In this document: positions 12,156-25,000 of the stretch, one piece after another
Numbering within the stretch: the stretch's first letter is position 1
Layout: every line of letters starts with the position of its first letter
Source of the DNA: Eonycteris spelaea
Taxonomy: Eukaryota > Chordata > Mammalia > Chiroptera > Pteropodidae
Assembly (NCBI GenBank): GCA_003508835.1
Contig: PUFA01000027.1
Coordinates: 2,914,001-2,978,000, forward strand
Reading direction: 5' to 3'
Length of the DNA stretch: 64,000 nt
Made by a program: the position numbers and the translations under genes
Notes under the pieces: generated by a model
Databases searched by the model: none
Seen by the model: the letters and a program-made list of their open reading frames with translations, nothing else
Told to the model about the DNA's origin: nothing

Positions 12156-12201
12156 CTTAGGTCAGTAAGTTTCTTTGCAACTTAGGTCAGTTGCAAAGAA
12201 A
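12156..12201. repeat. Perfect 12-bp inverted repeat interlaced with 12-bp direct repeats
   Basis: TTTCTTTGCAAC (12170-12181) and GTTGCAAAGAAA (12190-12201) are perfect reverse complements around an 8-base loop. ACTTAGGTCAGT occurs at 12156-12167 and again at 12180-12191, the second copy spanning the loop. This pattern suggests a replication template switch. Confidence 0.85.
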
Positions 12202-12404
12202 GAAGGCTGGAATTGGAAACACTGATTTCAGGGAGAGCTGGATCTCTCTACCCCATAACATTTTAAATACATGCTTTTTATTCCCAAGTAGTAAGAAAGG
12301 GAAAAAAAAATATGGTTCCCTGCCAAACTACCTCTGCCTTGCCTCTTATTACTGTCTCCCTGAACTGAGCCTGAGGTCCTGAGGTTAGTTAAGAACTAAG
12401 TCTC

Positions 12405-12475
12405 CTACATCTTTATTATAGCGCTAAGTGACTAGCTCATAACAGGCACTTAACAAATGCTGTTGAATGATAAAG
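12405..12475 (+). mobile_element. MIR 3' end fragment
   Basis: 'GCGCTAAGTGACTAGCTCAT' and 'CAGGCACTTAACAAATGC' followed by 'TGTTGAATGA' match the MIR/L2-like tail. Confidence 0.7.
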
Positions 12476-12639
12476 ATGATGCCAGACGTCTTAGAAACTC
12501 CAGGTTCTGTAATGACCCCTGGGAAAATGAGAATTTCTTAACTTGTTGGAAAGATGTAAACCAATCCGGAGGGAGGAGGAGGAAACTTAGACACCCTAGT
12601 CAGAGTTTTGAAGAGTTCTCTGATCTACCTCTTCTCATT

Positions 12640-13048
12640 GTATCTTATAAATGGGAACTTTGTTCCTCATGTTGGCTACCCACCTCCCTTCACTTCCCTC
12701 TCATATCTTATTTCTTATGTCCAAGAAAGACCAGTTTGCTTGCATTTTCCAAGGTGCTGTGCAACCTCACGCCTGCACTTGCTGGCACATACTGTCTCTG
12801 TGCCTGGAATGCCATTTCTCCTCTTTCCCTTCCTTCAGGACCACAATCAAGGGTCAGCTCCTTGGTAATTTCACTTCTGGTAGACATCCCTCCTCATACC
12901 AGGGGCACTGTCCATTGTCCCCTTATCACACTGTATGTCATTATTTTTAAAATGTCTGCCTTGAGGGTATGGCATGCATTCTTTACTTCTGTGCCCCACA
13001 CGGCACCTGGCGCAAAGGAAGAGCTCAATAGATATCGCTGGAAGAGAT
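12640..13048 (+). mobile_element. L2 LINE 3' end
   Basis: 'GTGCCTGGAATGCCATTTC', 'AGGACCACAATCAAGGGTCA', 'GTAATTTCACTTCTGGTAGA', 'ATCACACTGTATGTC' and 'CACACGGCACCTGG' followed by 'GAGCTCAATAGATAT' are the ordered landmarks of the L2 3' region. The 197-codon open frame across 12457-13050 and its overlapping frames are a by-product of this fragment. Confidence 0.88.
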
Positions 13049-13558
13049 AAAGAATAAGATGATCCTGGAGGAATAAGAAAGAAGGAAGGGGAAATGCTCA
13101 TTGTATTTCAGGGAGGATGGAGGATGACCCGTGCGTGAAGGCTATGTAGGTTTGATGGGTTTTTTAAAGAAAAAGTTGTGAGAGCAAGATTGTGTCGGGA
13201 GTTTAGCCAAGCCTCTATTTCACTTCCTAAGCGGGCGCAGGCAAGCCTGCCCATGAACATGACACAATTATGAAAACTGAAGGAGAAAATCCCAGAGGCA
13301 GCCTGGGTTGGTCCAGGATAGAGGAAAGCAGTCATCAGGTTTCTACTGTGCAGAGATGCTATTTAAACTAATTTGAGTTTGGAATAGGTGTGCAGAAAGG
13401 CGGCCAAGGAAGGCTCTTGTTTCACCTTTGCATTTAAAATATATATATGTTTTTTCTTGACTGGTCAAGGAAATTTCTACCTTGGTTCCCATTCTCTCCA
13501 GCATATGCTCAGTACAGAAGCTGCAGGAATAGAGACAGTTGCCCAGAATAGTCTAGTC
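13049..13558. other. Unique non-coding sequence
   Basis: Nothing recognisable. Confidence 0.4.
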
Positions 13559-14091
13559 CAGTACTGTTCAATAGATACACAATGAGCCATTTTTATTTTT
13601 AATAATGTTTTATTTAACCTAATATGTTAAAACATTATCATTTCAATATGTAATCAGTATAAAAATGATCAGTGAGATATTGTACATTCTTTTTTTTTTT
13701 TTTTTTGGTACATTCTTTTTTATGTTAAATCTTCAAAATCTAGTTTGAATTTTATACTTACAGCATATCCCAATTCAGTTACTAAATTTTCATTGGAAAT
13801 ACTTGCACTGTTGTAAGATTCTATGAAATTTACAATTGAAAATACAGATTCATAATACAAAACAATATTAAATGTCAATGAAGATATAAACCATAATATA
13901 ATTTTTTTAATGTAGATTCATGTGCTACTGTCATTCCAAATATATTTAAAAGCTTTTTAATAATTATATCAAATATCACTTGTTAATTTTAAACTTAATT
14001 CAAAGTAAAAATAAAGCCCCTTAGTTGCCTCAGCCACATCTCGTGTGTTCAATAGCCACATTGATTGGTGGCTCCTGTATTGGACACTCAG
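13559..14091 (+). mobile_element. hAT-type DNA transposon, non-autonomous, complete
   Basis: Its ends are CAGTACTGTTCAATAG and TATTGGACACTCAG, matching the terminal repeats of the placental hAT family that starts CAGTGCTGTCCAATAG. Internal landmarks are 'TTTATTTAACCTAATATG', 'ATCATTTCAATATGTAATC' and 'TTCAATAGCCACATTG'. Flanks GTCTAGTC (13551-13558) and GTCTACCA (14092-14099) look like a decayed 8-bp target duplication. A poly(T) run lies at 13690-13706. No transposase remains. Confidence 0.8.
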
Positions 14092-16654
14092 GTCTACCAC
14101 AACCCATCATTGCACAGGTTCAGATGCAAAGACCCACAGAGCCAGCCTGATCTTCACTTTGCCCTGGCTGGGCAGAGGGGCTGGGGTGAAAAGACCTCTC
14201 TTACGTGTAAAGAACTCCTTCATTCTGTGAGGCCAGCTGAATCCAAGGTCATCCATAACATTTGTTAAATGGTTGGACGGAGCAAAGTTGTACCCTCAGC
14301 AGGGAAAGTTCAATATAAGGCTCATCCTGTCATCACAGAGGCAGTTGTGGGAACCCCTCTAGGCTCTTCCTTCATAGTCCATGGTTTACGCATTGGGATA
14401 TTCATTCCTTCTATTCTGTCTTCATGCTTCCCTAAGGACTGCCGAAGACCATGTATGACCTCTCGTTAGGTATCTGCGCCTCTGCCACTCCCTTCTCCCC
14501 TCTTCCACTACATGAAGTCAGGAGAGATCAGGATTAAAATTTGAGTTCTAAACTGCTGACCGTTGAATTCTAAATCTTCCTACATCTTGGTGGCCCTAGG
14601 AACATAATTCTTTGGTTCAAAATTTTCCAAAGAATCTAAGTGGAATTTTTATTTGGAGCCTTACATTTGAAATCCAACAGTTCTTAGAAATATAAAATAA
14701 TTTCCTAATGAAAGCCAATCCTGAAACACCTAGAGATGAAATGAGAGAAAACAGGCTGCAGTGTTATAACCTTGACTCAAGCTCTTCAACTGGTTCCCAA
14801 TTTCCTGGACCTTGTACTCTTTCTCTGAACTTGTTATTTAAAGCAGCCGTGTGTTTGGAGACAAGCCACGGTGGCATCTGGATGCCAATTAAAAATCCCT
14901 AGTGAAGATGACACACACTGTTCTTATTTTTAGCTTCTGCTCCTTAGATAAGAACTGACACTTTTCCAGAGACAGATTGACATTTGCCATGTTTTGCTTC
15001 CTTGAAATACGGCTGCTATTTCCCCTTTGACATTTGTTTAAGTGTTAATCCTCTTTTAGAACAAACTGTAGAGTCTCCAGGCCCATGTTAATGAGGTTGG
15101 GGATTGAGGGATCCTCTCCTGGGAGATTAGTTTTCTTTACACAATGTTAATCTCATATCATCTTGGCAAGACTCTTGAAAGACCAAAAAAAAAAAAAAAA
15201 AGGCTACCTAAGGAATATAGACATTTCAGGCATTATTTTTCAAATGTTATTTGTGTTAAATAGTCAAAATGTTCGGGTAAAAAAACCTCTGTTTTTCTTG
15301 ATTTGGGTTAGACATTAAAATGATATTGTCCTAGAGTCTAGCCAGTCTTGATATTCCAGAAGAAAAGGCTTTTAATCTCTACTTGGGTTCAGTGACAAAC
15401 CAACACCTATGTCTCAAAAGAATAATAACATAATGAAGCGCCGACACGATTGCTCTAAAATCTAGGGCCTCGTCTATAATTCCCTTTAGAGCTTTGCCAC
15501 AGATACTTCGGGCATCGCTGAATCACCTTACTATAATGTCTAAGTAGTTTAGCCACTTAGAAGCCATTTGAATTATTTGTTAAATGGATTGAATAAATAC
15601 ATGCAGATTTTTACTATGTTGTCTGCAAAAGCCAGCACGGCCCACCAAGCACTATGACTCTGCATTGGAGAAGCAAGGTATTTGCCATATGCTTTGGCAT
15701 TTACCAGACTGCTAGGCCCATAGAAACTTTCCTGAAGTAGTAGGTCCTTATATTTTCAAAGATTTTTCTCCCATTCTCTAGCCTACTATGTCTTAACAAG
15801 ATATTAAAGGTACCAACCAATTCAGCTTATCCTCCAGGTCCTGATGCCCTGCATTGAAGGTAAGATGATCAAGGACTATTAATAGAGTCACAGAGCTGGG
15901 TCAACCCTGATGTAAGATGATGAAGATGCAAAGAGAAATGAGGTGGATCTGCTGTGGATGTCAAGCAAAACTTAGTGTAGATTGTGGTTTGGGAGTACGT
16001 GCAGGCCTTCGTATTCTCCTAGTATTCAATTTTCCATTATTTCCCAATCAGCACTGTTACTTTTATATAAATGAGCTGGTGAGACTGGTAATTCAATGGA
16101 ATAAAGTCAGGAACCCACAGAATTTCGAATTTGCATCTGACTTTGACAGACATTTACATAGACATTTATCACAACCAGCAAATTCCCTGGGCCTAGGCCT
16201 TGAGCTAGAATATTGAAATTTGAGCTTGTCATCTCTTCTTCAAGCTGTCTAGTCCCATTTGAAGCTGCCACCTCACCCTACCATCTTTAAATTCTTCATG
16301 CCATTCACACTATTCTATGCAGTGACAATTTGATCCCTTAAATCCTTCTTTCTTGGGGATACTTCATTAAAGGTTGCCACAGAAGAAAAATCATCTAGCT
16401 ATTTGTTATGACTTGTAGGTTACCATTCCTGAACTCTTTCTGAATTTTCATTTTCTTTAGCCCCTATTAGGACAAATAACCAGCACCAATTCCCCGTGTG
16501 ACTGTCTTTTGATACCAATTTCTATACCAGTCTGAATTCATGGTTGCCAATAATAGAAACTAACTCTGGTTAATTTAAACAAAAAGGGATTTGTGGGAAA
16601 GATATGAGATAACTTGATAGAACTGATGAGAAGTTAGAGAATTAGGTCAGAAAT
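14092..16654. other. Unique non-coding sequence
   Basis: No gene or repeat family is recognised apart from an A run at 15184-15200. Open frames up to 99 codons do not resemble proteins I know. Confidence 0.45.
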
Positions 16655-17022
16655 GGAAAGAAGGCAGCCCTAACCCCCGATGCAACTGCATTTGGAAACA
16701 GGGCTCATAAGAAATAATGAAGGCTAAATAAGGTCATCAGGGTAGAATCCTACTCTGATAGGATTGATGGCTTTATGAGAGGAAGAAGAGAGATCTGTCT
16801 CTCTCCCTCTCTCTCTCCATGTGCAACAAGGAAAGGCCATGTGAGGACACAGTGTGGAGGCGTGAGCAAACCAGGAAGAGAGCTCCCACAAGACACTGAC
16901 TAGGCTGGTAACTTGATCTTGGACTTCTCAGCCTCCAGAACTGTGAGAAAATAAATTTCTCTTGTTTAAGCCACTCAGCCTACAGTATTTTTCTATGACA
17001 GCCAAGCTGACTGAGACAGCAG
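16655..17022 (+). mobile_element. ERVL-MaLR LTR (MLT1-like), solo
   Basis: MaLR landmarks run in order: 'GATGCAACTGCATTTGGAAA', 'AGGTCATCAGGGTAGAATCC', 'GAGGAAGAAGAGAGATCTG', 'AAAGGCCATGTGAGGACACA', 'CTCCAGAACTGTGAGAAAAT' and 'TTGTTTAAGCCACTCAG', ending near 'CTGACTGAGACAG'. AATAAA lies in the R-like part. No internal retroviral genes follow, so it is an old solo LTR from an ancient endogenous element. A CT-rich stretch sits at 16796-16818. Confidence 0.82.
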
Positions 17023-17690
17023 CTAACACAGCAAGGTCATGCCACTGAACTTGTTCGGCCTGGTAAGAAGACCTGAACCTTCTGGACTTCCTGTTACAGG
17101 ACAGTCACTGTTATGCTCAGGATTTGAACTCTGTACTCACTGCTGCCATGAAAACCTCTACCTCTGCTGACATCTCGCCAGTGCTCCCTCAAGATTTAAA
17201 GAGTGGTATAGAAGTCCACTAGCTGGGCCTAGGTTACATGCCCGGTATTAGCCGGGCACAGGACTAACTGTCCCTGCTCAACTTAATAATGTCAGGGGAG
17301 GCTATGACTCAACTGTGGTCTATTTTTATATACTCCCCTCCAAAAAAAGTTGTGTGGATGTTGGGCAGCCAAAAAATATGTTTAAAAGATGTTCACTCTG
17401 GTGTGAGAAGAAAAAAGGAGATATAAAGAGAAAAATTATAGGAAATTATATTTATTATGTGTCTAACACACTCATACATTATTGCACTTATGGTGTTGCT
17501 ACAAAATGTACTCACCTTTAAAATCAGAAGTGAATATGACTCCTTGTTTTGTCTTCTGTTGTCTACAATACTACTGGCTATCAGGGGAAAATAGGAAAAA
17601 TGTATGAAACAAACAACCTTAGTTCAATCTTTTGTTTTAAACAGACTCCATTGGTATGTTTTGTTATAATGGGGTGGAAATGCTCAAACT
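17023..17690. other. Unique non-coding sequence
   Basis: No repeat or exon recognised. Confidence 0.4.
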
Positions 17691-17759
17691 CTCATGGAAC
17701 CTCACTCTCACCTCGTTTTCTCCCTAAGATACAGGTATAGAGGGGCAAAAGGTGAGGTT

Positions 17760-18275
17760 TCCATGATCTCATGGCATTGGGGATGGGAGGAGGGGTAAGA
17801 GGGCCCCTGTCATCATGCCGGTCCTTGACAGTATGCGGGCTGACTTCTGCAGCTCTCTGATATAACGGTCTTTGCCCACCTGGCCTCTGGCACGCAGTGC
17901 TACAGCATGCAGCTGGCAAACTTGTGTCTGTTCTTTTGGCTTGGCAGTGTTCCTAGGGAGCATGGGCCATTTCCCCTTTGGTGACTTGGTCTCCTCTCAG
18001 CTTTCATTGTCGCCAGACTTTGAGTCAATCAATACCTTGTTCTCTATCAAGCCTCTGGGCTAGGAGTTCATCCCCAGCTCCTGCCACCGAATCCCTTATT
18101 CCACCACCGCAGACGCCCCGGCAGACTGGCCCTCGGTTCAGTGTCCATGCCTCATATGATCTGAAGGAGGTTCACAAGCACTCACCAGTCCTCTCTGTCT
18201 CGCCGTGCCGACCAACCCCAGTGCAGCTGGGTTGTCTGGTGCATGAGACCTGTTGCATAGTGGTCTCCTCCTAGA
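17760..18275 (-). mobile_element. GC- and CpG-richer block, possibly an antisense old L1 5' UTR
   Basis: CpG pairs cluster here (for example at 18085-18135 and 18200-18212) in an otherwise AT-rich window. Overlapping open frames occur on both strands but show no protein family. Composition and a vague likeness to old L1 5' UTR sequence in reverse are the only reasons for the label. It could equally be a decayed CpG-rich regulatory patch. Confidence 0.25.
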
Positions 18276-18300
18276 TTCCCAAACAGAGAATGTGGTTCAC

Positions 18301-19089
18301 GGGTCCCTGTGGCTCATGCCTCTCTCACTTGTTTAACAAGCCATCCTTCCCAGTGCTTCTCCCCAGAAAGTGGATATCCAGATATATCTGAAAATTTCTC
18401 TTTTTCCTAAATGTTCCTTTTCTTGCCATTTATATAGAAATAACTTCCTCTGTTTAATTTTTCCATCGATTGAGGGAAGGTTTTTCATTTTTCTTTTTTA
18501 AAAATGTTTTTTGACATTCTAAATGGTAAGAAAAAGGAATTTGGAATATCTTTTCTCTCTCAGTTAAATCTAGCTTTCACCTTAATGTTCCGAAATCGTT
18601 TTGTAGATGAAAGCTGATTCTTACTTTAGCTGTTTTATTTTCATTCTTCTGTATGAAATTCTAATCTTTCTTCTAGCAAATGAATGCCCTAGGTAGACTA
18701 GAGTGAAGACAACTATGTTCAGAAAGACAAATAAAAAGCACATTAATAATTTTCAAATATAACTCCCACTGTACACCAAAACAAAGAGGATGTTGTTCCA
18801 TTCATTTCTCCTGATCCACGATAGAGTCAAGAAAACACAGGAAACACAGAATACTTCAGGGTAGTGAACCTTTCATTCCCTTGAGAATTACAGTTGGTAT
18901 GTTGGCTAATTCGACAAGTATGGAAAGGTTCCGCTGTCAGTATGGGGAACTGTGTGGATCTGCTTCCCAGTAAAACTAATGAAAATTATTTTTAAAAATA
19001 CAAAAAACAAAAAACAAACAAAAAAACCCCTATTTTAAGTCTCTGTAAATGGTCCCAAGGGCATACAGCAAATTTAAAAACTATCTATT
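18301..19089. other. Unique AT-rich sequence
   Basis: Nothing recognisable except A-rich runs near 18990-19025 just before an L1-type element. Confidence 0.4.
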
Positions 19090-21735
19090 CAAGAAAACAT
19101 ACTAAAACTTGGTAAGAACAAGAAGAGTCTGCGGCATTGAAACCACAGCCCACTCATTTTTTCCCTCTTCCCAGTTAAGCTAGAAGCAAATTCCACTTCA
19201 AACAGAGACATCAAAGAACACAGAGATCCCACTCCCTTAGCTCCCAGTTGCAGGGCTATGGTATCTTTCTTACTGGGAGGGGCAGGGCATTAGCATTTTC
19301 ATTTATCCCCCTAGCTACCTGTTAGGGAGCCTGAGTTCCAAGCAAGTACAGCTGAGAGGTAGGTAGGTATTCCCTTATTCTGCCCAGCCCTGACTTGAAG
19401 GATAGCAACCTTACCTTGGGTTCAACATCATAAAAATACTGGAGCCCCAATCACCCTCATGCCAAGTTCATGTGTATTGTGGAGGTTCTGTTCAGGGGGA
19501 GGGAAGCCAAAAAGAGGCTACAGCGGCACCCCACTTTGCCAAGCACTAGCTCTGAAAGCAGGGGTGTTACTTAGAGAGAAGTATGCCACTGTCCCTTCTC
19601 ACAGCTTCAGAGTCTTGGCTCAGATATTTCACCTAGGAGAAGAAGCAGTCCATAAAAAAAAGCTTAGAATCTCATCCCAAAGGTGTGCGTGGGCAAATTC
19701 AATCCTAAGGGCATCCTCAATATAATGGAGGTTGTGGTGTAAGGCATTAAGAGGCAACCGGTAGATGCATTTGAGATATAAGCTGAACCATAGGCTCGCT
19801 AGTTTACCAGACAGCACCAGGGAAACAAACAGCTAAGAAGACTCTTCCTGGGATCAGGCGAATCTCAAAAACTATCCCTGTGAATGAACATGAATTTAAT
19901 TAAATCAATTTGTGGAGAAATTTGTGCCCCAGGGCATTGTTGCCGAACAACAGAGCAGTCAGCCAGCAATTAGTGGAACTTAACAGCTCAGTGTGGTCTG
20001 GGAAGGGAAAGTTAAAGGGACTACAAAAGATCGATATTCCAGGATGGCAGTGTCCATGCCCAAAGCTGCACCCTCCCAGGAGCAATGTCAGAGGAAGAGG
20101 GAAGAACAGACTTGACCAAAGCAGACCAGTCACTATAAACAAACAAATACCAAACAATAACCAACCCTTGAGGAAGGGGAAGGGGATCAATCTGTACCAG
20201 AGTTACTACAATATATTATCTAAAATAGTCAGTTTCCACAATAAAGAAAAAAAAAAGTGAAAGAATGAAAAAAAAAGGAAAAAAAAAAAAGTGAGACATA
20301 CAAAGAAACTGGCAAGTCTTTACAGGAGGCAAAAGAAACTCCCTGTGAGAGCAACCAGTCTGTTGGATATAACAGATAAAAACTTCAAAGTAGTGGTTAT
20401 ACACCAGAGAGAGAGAAAGAGCGAGCTTTTTCAAGCACTAAAGGAAACCATGATTTAAAAGTAAATGAGGGTATGATTGCAATATTTCATCAAGTAGAGG
20501 ATATCGATATAAAGAGGTAGAAATTATTTAAAAAGGACTGAAAATAAATTCTAGATTTGAAAAGTACAACTGAAAAAATTTAATAAAGGGCATAATAGTA
20601 AGAATTTGCAAACTTGAAGATATATCAATAAGAGAATAGTCAATCTGAAGACTAGAGAGAAAGAATGAATGAAGAAAAGTGAGCTCCTCAGAGAGATGTG
20701 GGATACTGTCAGTAAATCAGCATACCTGTGAGAAAAATGAATTTTCACTTATAAGGAAACCCAATAAGGTTCACAACTGACTTCTCATCAGAAACAATGG
20801 CAGCCAGAAGACAGTGGGATAACATACATAACAAGCTCAAAGAAAAACTCAACCGATAAATGTGAATCTAACGAAACTTTCTTTCAGAAATGAAGGTGAA
20901 ATAAAGACATTCCCAGATAAACGAGCATTGAGAGAATTTGTTACTAGCAGACCCAACTTATAAGAAATACTAAAGGAAGTTCTTCAGATTGGAAGCAAGT
21001 GACCCCAGTCATTCAAATCCACAGGAAAACACAAAGAGCACAAGTAGAGGTAATTATGTAACTATAAAAGACAGTATAAGTGCATATTTCTTTTTTTTTC
21101 ATTTTTTTCCTCTTAACTAATTTGAATAGCAGTTATATAAAACACTATGCATATAATTATATTGCTGGACCTATAAGATACAGAAATATAATATATTTGC
21201 TAGTAACAACACAAAAGAAATGGGGGGAGCGAAGCTGCATTTGGCCTCAAAAAGTGACTCAAAATGCTAATTTGAATCAATAGGAACAAATGAAGAGACC
21301 AAATACAAAGGCTAAATAACAAAAGCTTTAGGTATAAAATTGCTCTCCTTACTTTTCTCAAGTTCTTTAAAATATATAAAATTATATAAACTAATAATTA
21401 TAACATTGCATTGCTAGCTTTGTAACATATATAGATATTTTATGTATACCAATAATAGCATAAAAGAAGGAAAGGGCATAGGGTTATATAGGTGTAACAT
21501 TTTCATATATCATTGGAATTAAGTTAGTATTAATCTGAAGCAGACTGATAATTTAAGATATATATGGTAAACCCTAGACAACCACAAAGGAAATAACTAA
21601 AAAAAAAGTGAAAAAAATTATGAAATAATTAAGATGTTATAAAATATTCATTTAATGTTGAAGCAGTGAAAGTATACCAGAAGAACAAAAAAGACATGAG
21701 ACATACAAAAAAACAAAAATAATGGCAGATATAAA
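19090..21735 (+). mobile_element. L1/HAL1-type element, 5' UTR plus ORF1 region, decayed
   Basis: The 3' two thirds match old L1 or HAL1 ORF1-region sequence in order: 'CAGATAAAAACTTCAAAG', 'CACTAAAGGAAACCATGA', 'GAGATGTGGGATACTGTCAG', 'ACTTCTCATCAGAAACAATG', 'GAAGACAGTGGGATAACAT', 'GACATTCCCAGATAAACG', 'AGAATTTGTTACTAGCAGAC', 'AAGAAATACTAAAGGAAG', then 'GGTAATTATGTAACTATAAA' and the post-ORF1 part to 'ACCACAAAGGAAATAACTAA'. The stretch at 19090-20000 is probably the 5' UTR. ORF1 is riddled with stops. No ORF2 follows. The start is uncertain by some hundreds of bases. Confidence 0.75.
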
Positions 21736-21889
21736 TCCACTACAGTATTTCAGTGAGTGGTGGGATGGGAATGGAGTGGGCACCGTGATAAAACCAGACC
21801 TGCCCCACAGAGACTTGTAGGTGTGCTGGCTACAGAAGATACAAAGACCAGGTAGCAAGTGTATGTAACAGGGGAATATAATAGCAATA

Positions 21890-22035
21890 CAGAAACACCT
21901 CATTGCACTTTGCTTTATTGTACTTACAAAGGTTGCATTTTTACAAATCGAAGACAAGGCCCTCCATCAGCAAAGTGATTACAACTTGTTTTTTTGATGG
22001 TCTGGAACTAAACCTACGTCTCCAAGGTATGCCTG
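21890..22035 (+). mobile_element. Tigger1-derived MITE, copy 1
   Basis: Terminal sequences CAGAAACACCTCATTGCA and AAGGTATGCCTG are Tigger ends, flanked on both sides by TA (21888-21889 and 22036-22037). Internally it jumps from the 5' part ('TTTTTACAAATCGAAG') to the 3' part ('CCCTCCATCAGCAAAGTGAT') and on to 'GGTCTGGAACTAAACC', so the transposase is deleted. Confidence 0.88.
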
Positions 22036-25000
22036 TACAGACAGGCAGATTCTCATCCCAAAAGACAACGCAGTGGCCTACAAAGAGCTGTCTAGGACTG
22101 GAACATAGTGGAATATAGGACAAAATGGAGTTTTCAGTAGAAGAAGGTATTGGGAAAGTGGTGGGGAAAAAAAAATGGAAGGTGGCAGAAAATAACGGCA
22201 TGTGAAGGTAGCATGTGTCAAGAAGTTCTGATGGTAGATAACTTTTTAAAATGATAGTAGGATGTTATCCATAATAGGAATGTTATATCTTGAGGGTCAA
22301 CTGAAATCTATTGGTAGTGACTATCTAGATTACTGTAGTGAGGATTTTGAGGCTCCGTTCTACCTCATCCCAATTAAAGATGTCTTCCATGAGCATGAGA
22401 TGGAAACAGGCAAGCCTTTGTGAGCAAACACCGGCCGAAACCATTTCTGAGGAGGGGACCGAAGCGATGAGAATCTCAGAGCTACCATTTACATTTGATT
22501 ATATATAGACTATGGAATAACTCTTTTCAGTACTTTGTTATTTGAAGAAATTTTCCAATGTCCATTATTTTTCTTTGTATTTACTTTTTGCTGATTTTCT
22601 ATAGTTTACAGTAACTAGCATTAAAACTCTTAAATGAAAAAGAGTTATATTTGGGAGCAATAATGAAGCAAAGAACAATTCATTCCAGGGAGAAGGAACT
22701 GCAGAAGTAGAGTAAGTAATGGTCATCAAAAAGTGGAAAGAGAAGGATGCTCGGCCCTTGTGGCATAAAGCAAGCAAGGAACCTGTAAACAAAGAGAGAG
22801 CGAAGGACATGGAAGTGGCGGCAGGAGAGCTCCATGTGGTTTCCACACATTTTCGACAGTCAACGGGGTTAAATCTGGGGTATCCAGTTAAAGACATTGG
22901 AGATTCAGCCATGTGACCTGGGCTTCGTGGGAGGGTACCATGTGAAGGAAGGGCCTGCTCTTCCCTTCCAGGAAGAAAAAGGTCCCCTCAAAACCTTTGA
23001 CTCTTGTGCCTTTCTTTTCTTTTCCTCAGAGAAGTGGGTTTGTGGGAAGACTGGCAGACAATAATTATTGGCCAATATATCTTAATTGGATGTAACTAAT
23101 TTATCAGTGGTCCTAAGCATGGGAAATTTAGTCTCCTTATACTACTGTCACAAATAATATATTTTATACTATTGACCAGATAGAGGTGTTGACATAAGTA
23201 AGAGTGTTCGCTGTGCCACATGTGAACGGTTCTGGGGCCTAGAATCTAGGGGAAAGTGAAGGATCAGCTATGAAAATTAGAAAATGGTTTGTTAGACCGG
23301 GGATCTGGAGGTTGTTATGCTTGGTGACTTGTTAAAAAAGAAACAAATAAATGAATTAACAGCAAAAACCCTGATCACTATCATCATAGAGCCCTAATGT
23401 ATATTAAGTTTTCCCATAAAATCATTAAGTTTTCCCGATTCCATTTTTGATAACAATTTGGATGATTTTGTCAAAAAACAACAACAAAAATAAAACAAAA
23501 AAAACGTATCTGAGACGTTTTCCTTTTCATAAAATAAGATAATTTTTTGAACTACCAGAAAATTGTTGATCTCATTTAAAAGTCTAAAACTTGTAGTGTG
23601 AAATTTGTGTCTTTGTGGTCAATAGAGCAGGTGGTCATTTTCACTGTGAGTGTGGCATACCTAAGACTCAGGATGTTGCTAGTATATTTCTCTGGTACTG
23701 GGAGAAAAGATTGAGCTCAATTCTCAAAGAAAATGAGAATAACCTTTCATTCCCTCTACCTAATTATTCTTGGGTGTCGTTTGCAGGCTGTGGCAGGCCA
23801 TTCACATTTCCTGATTAAATAAGCAGTTGGGGTCAGGCAAATGGTTATGCCATGGAATAACATGCTAGATGATGGCAAGAACAGTTTCAAAGCAAGAAGC
23901 AAAATATGTTGCAATGTGTGTTACTATGATGAAATTGTATGAGTACATAATTTTTTAACTGTTCACAGAGGGTGAGATTTGCTTTGTGTATCACTCATTT
24001 CATAATTCTCATTGGTTCCATACTTGCTTAGGCTGAGGGCACCCACATTGATGTGTATTCTCCTATCTTCAGGAGTACCATTTAAAATTTCCTTCCATTC
24101 CTGTTTTCTCCACTGTCATCTCCATTTAGGAAACCGTTGTCTTTCTCTTGAACAACCATTTTGATCTGTTTGGACACCACAAAATTCATGTCTTTTTTTT
24201 CAACCCTTTCCTTAAGAGGATATTATAAAGAAAAATGACAAAATGATTGGAAAATGCCTTTCCTTAAACTATTATTTCAATGATAAAGATTGGTTTTGCT
24301 GCTAGAGGACAGAGGAAATATATATGTAATAACAATCTTCCCCTCATGAAATGGATCAGGACAGTATTCTTGCCAATATTGGGGGTTTCTTAGTAGTGAG
24401 GAGTTTAAGGATGTGCCCGTTTTCCCAAGAAAAGAATGCTATATTTCTTAAAGTACTTGGATAGAGAGTTTGAGCAGCTGTTTCACTGTGTCCTCAGTTC
24501 ATGCACAGCCCTAACCTCAGCAGAGTCATCCAGCAGAACTAAATAGTGGTCCAATCATCTTTAGGTGCCCCGGACAAGCCGTGATTTGGGCTGCCAGAGG
24601 GATTCTTGCTTGGGTGGGCTGGTGGTGATGCATCTTCCAATAAGTATTATTACAAGTGTCAGCTTAGGTAAATTCATGTTCATCTGGGTTCATTTTATCT
24701 TATTTCGTTTTAATTTAACCCAGATCTTGAGATTCGAGTGTTATGTTGAGCATTACTTTAGTGAGGTATGGTGAAATTTGAAGAGGGAAAAATGTTCCTT
24801 GCCACCCTCACAGAGACGACACACGGAGGAAATAGGACTTTTCCCCTCCCTGTTTTGGTAATTCTTGGCTTGGCATATTTGGGTAAGAAAATGAAAGGTT
24901 TGCCTACATAGTTGAAATCTCTCGTCACATTATATCATCTGAAGCCTATTTGTACATTGGGATCATTTTATTTGGTTTTGGTTAGACATAAAAGTGTTCT

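Noticed and set aside
12457..13050. A 197-codon open frame, the longest in the window
   Set aside because: Two thirds of it lies in an L2 3' end. Three overlapping frames are open here, and the translation has no domain or periodic pattern of a protein.
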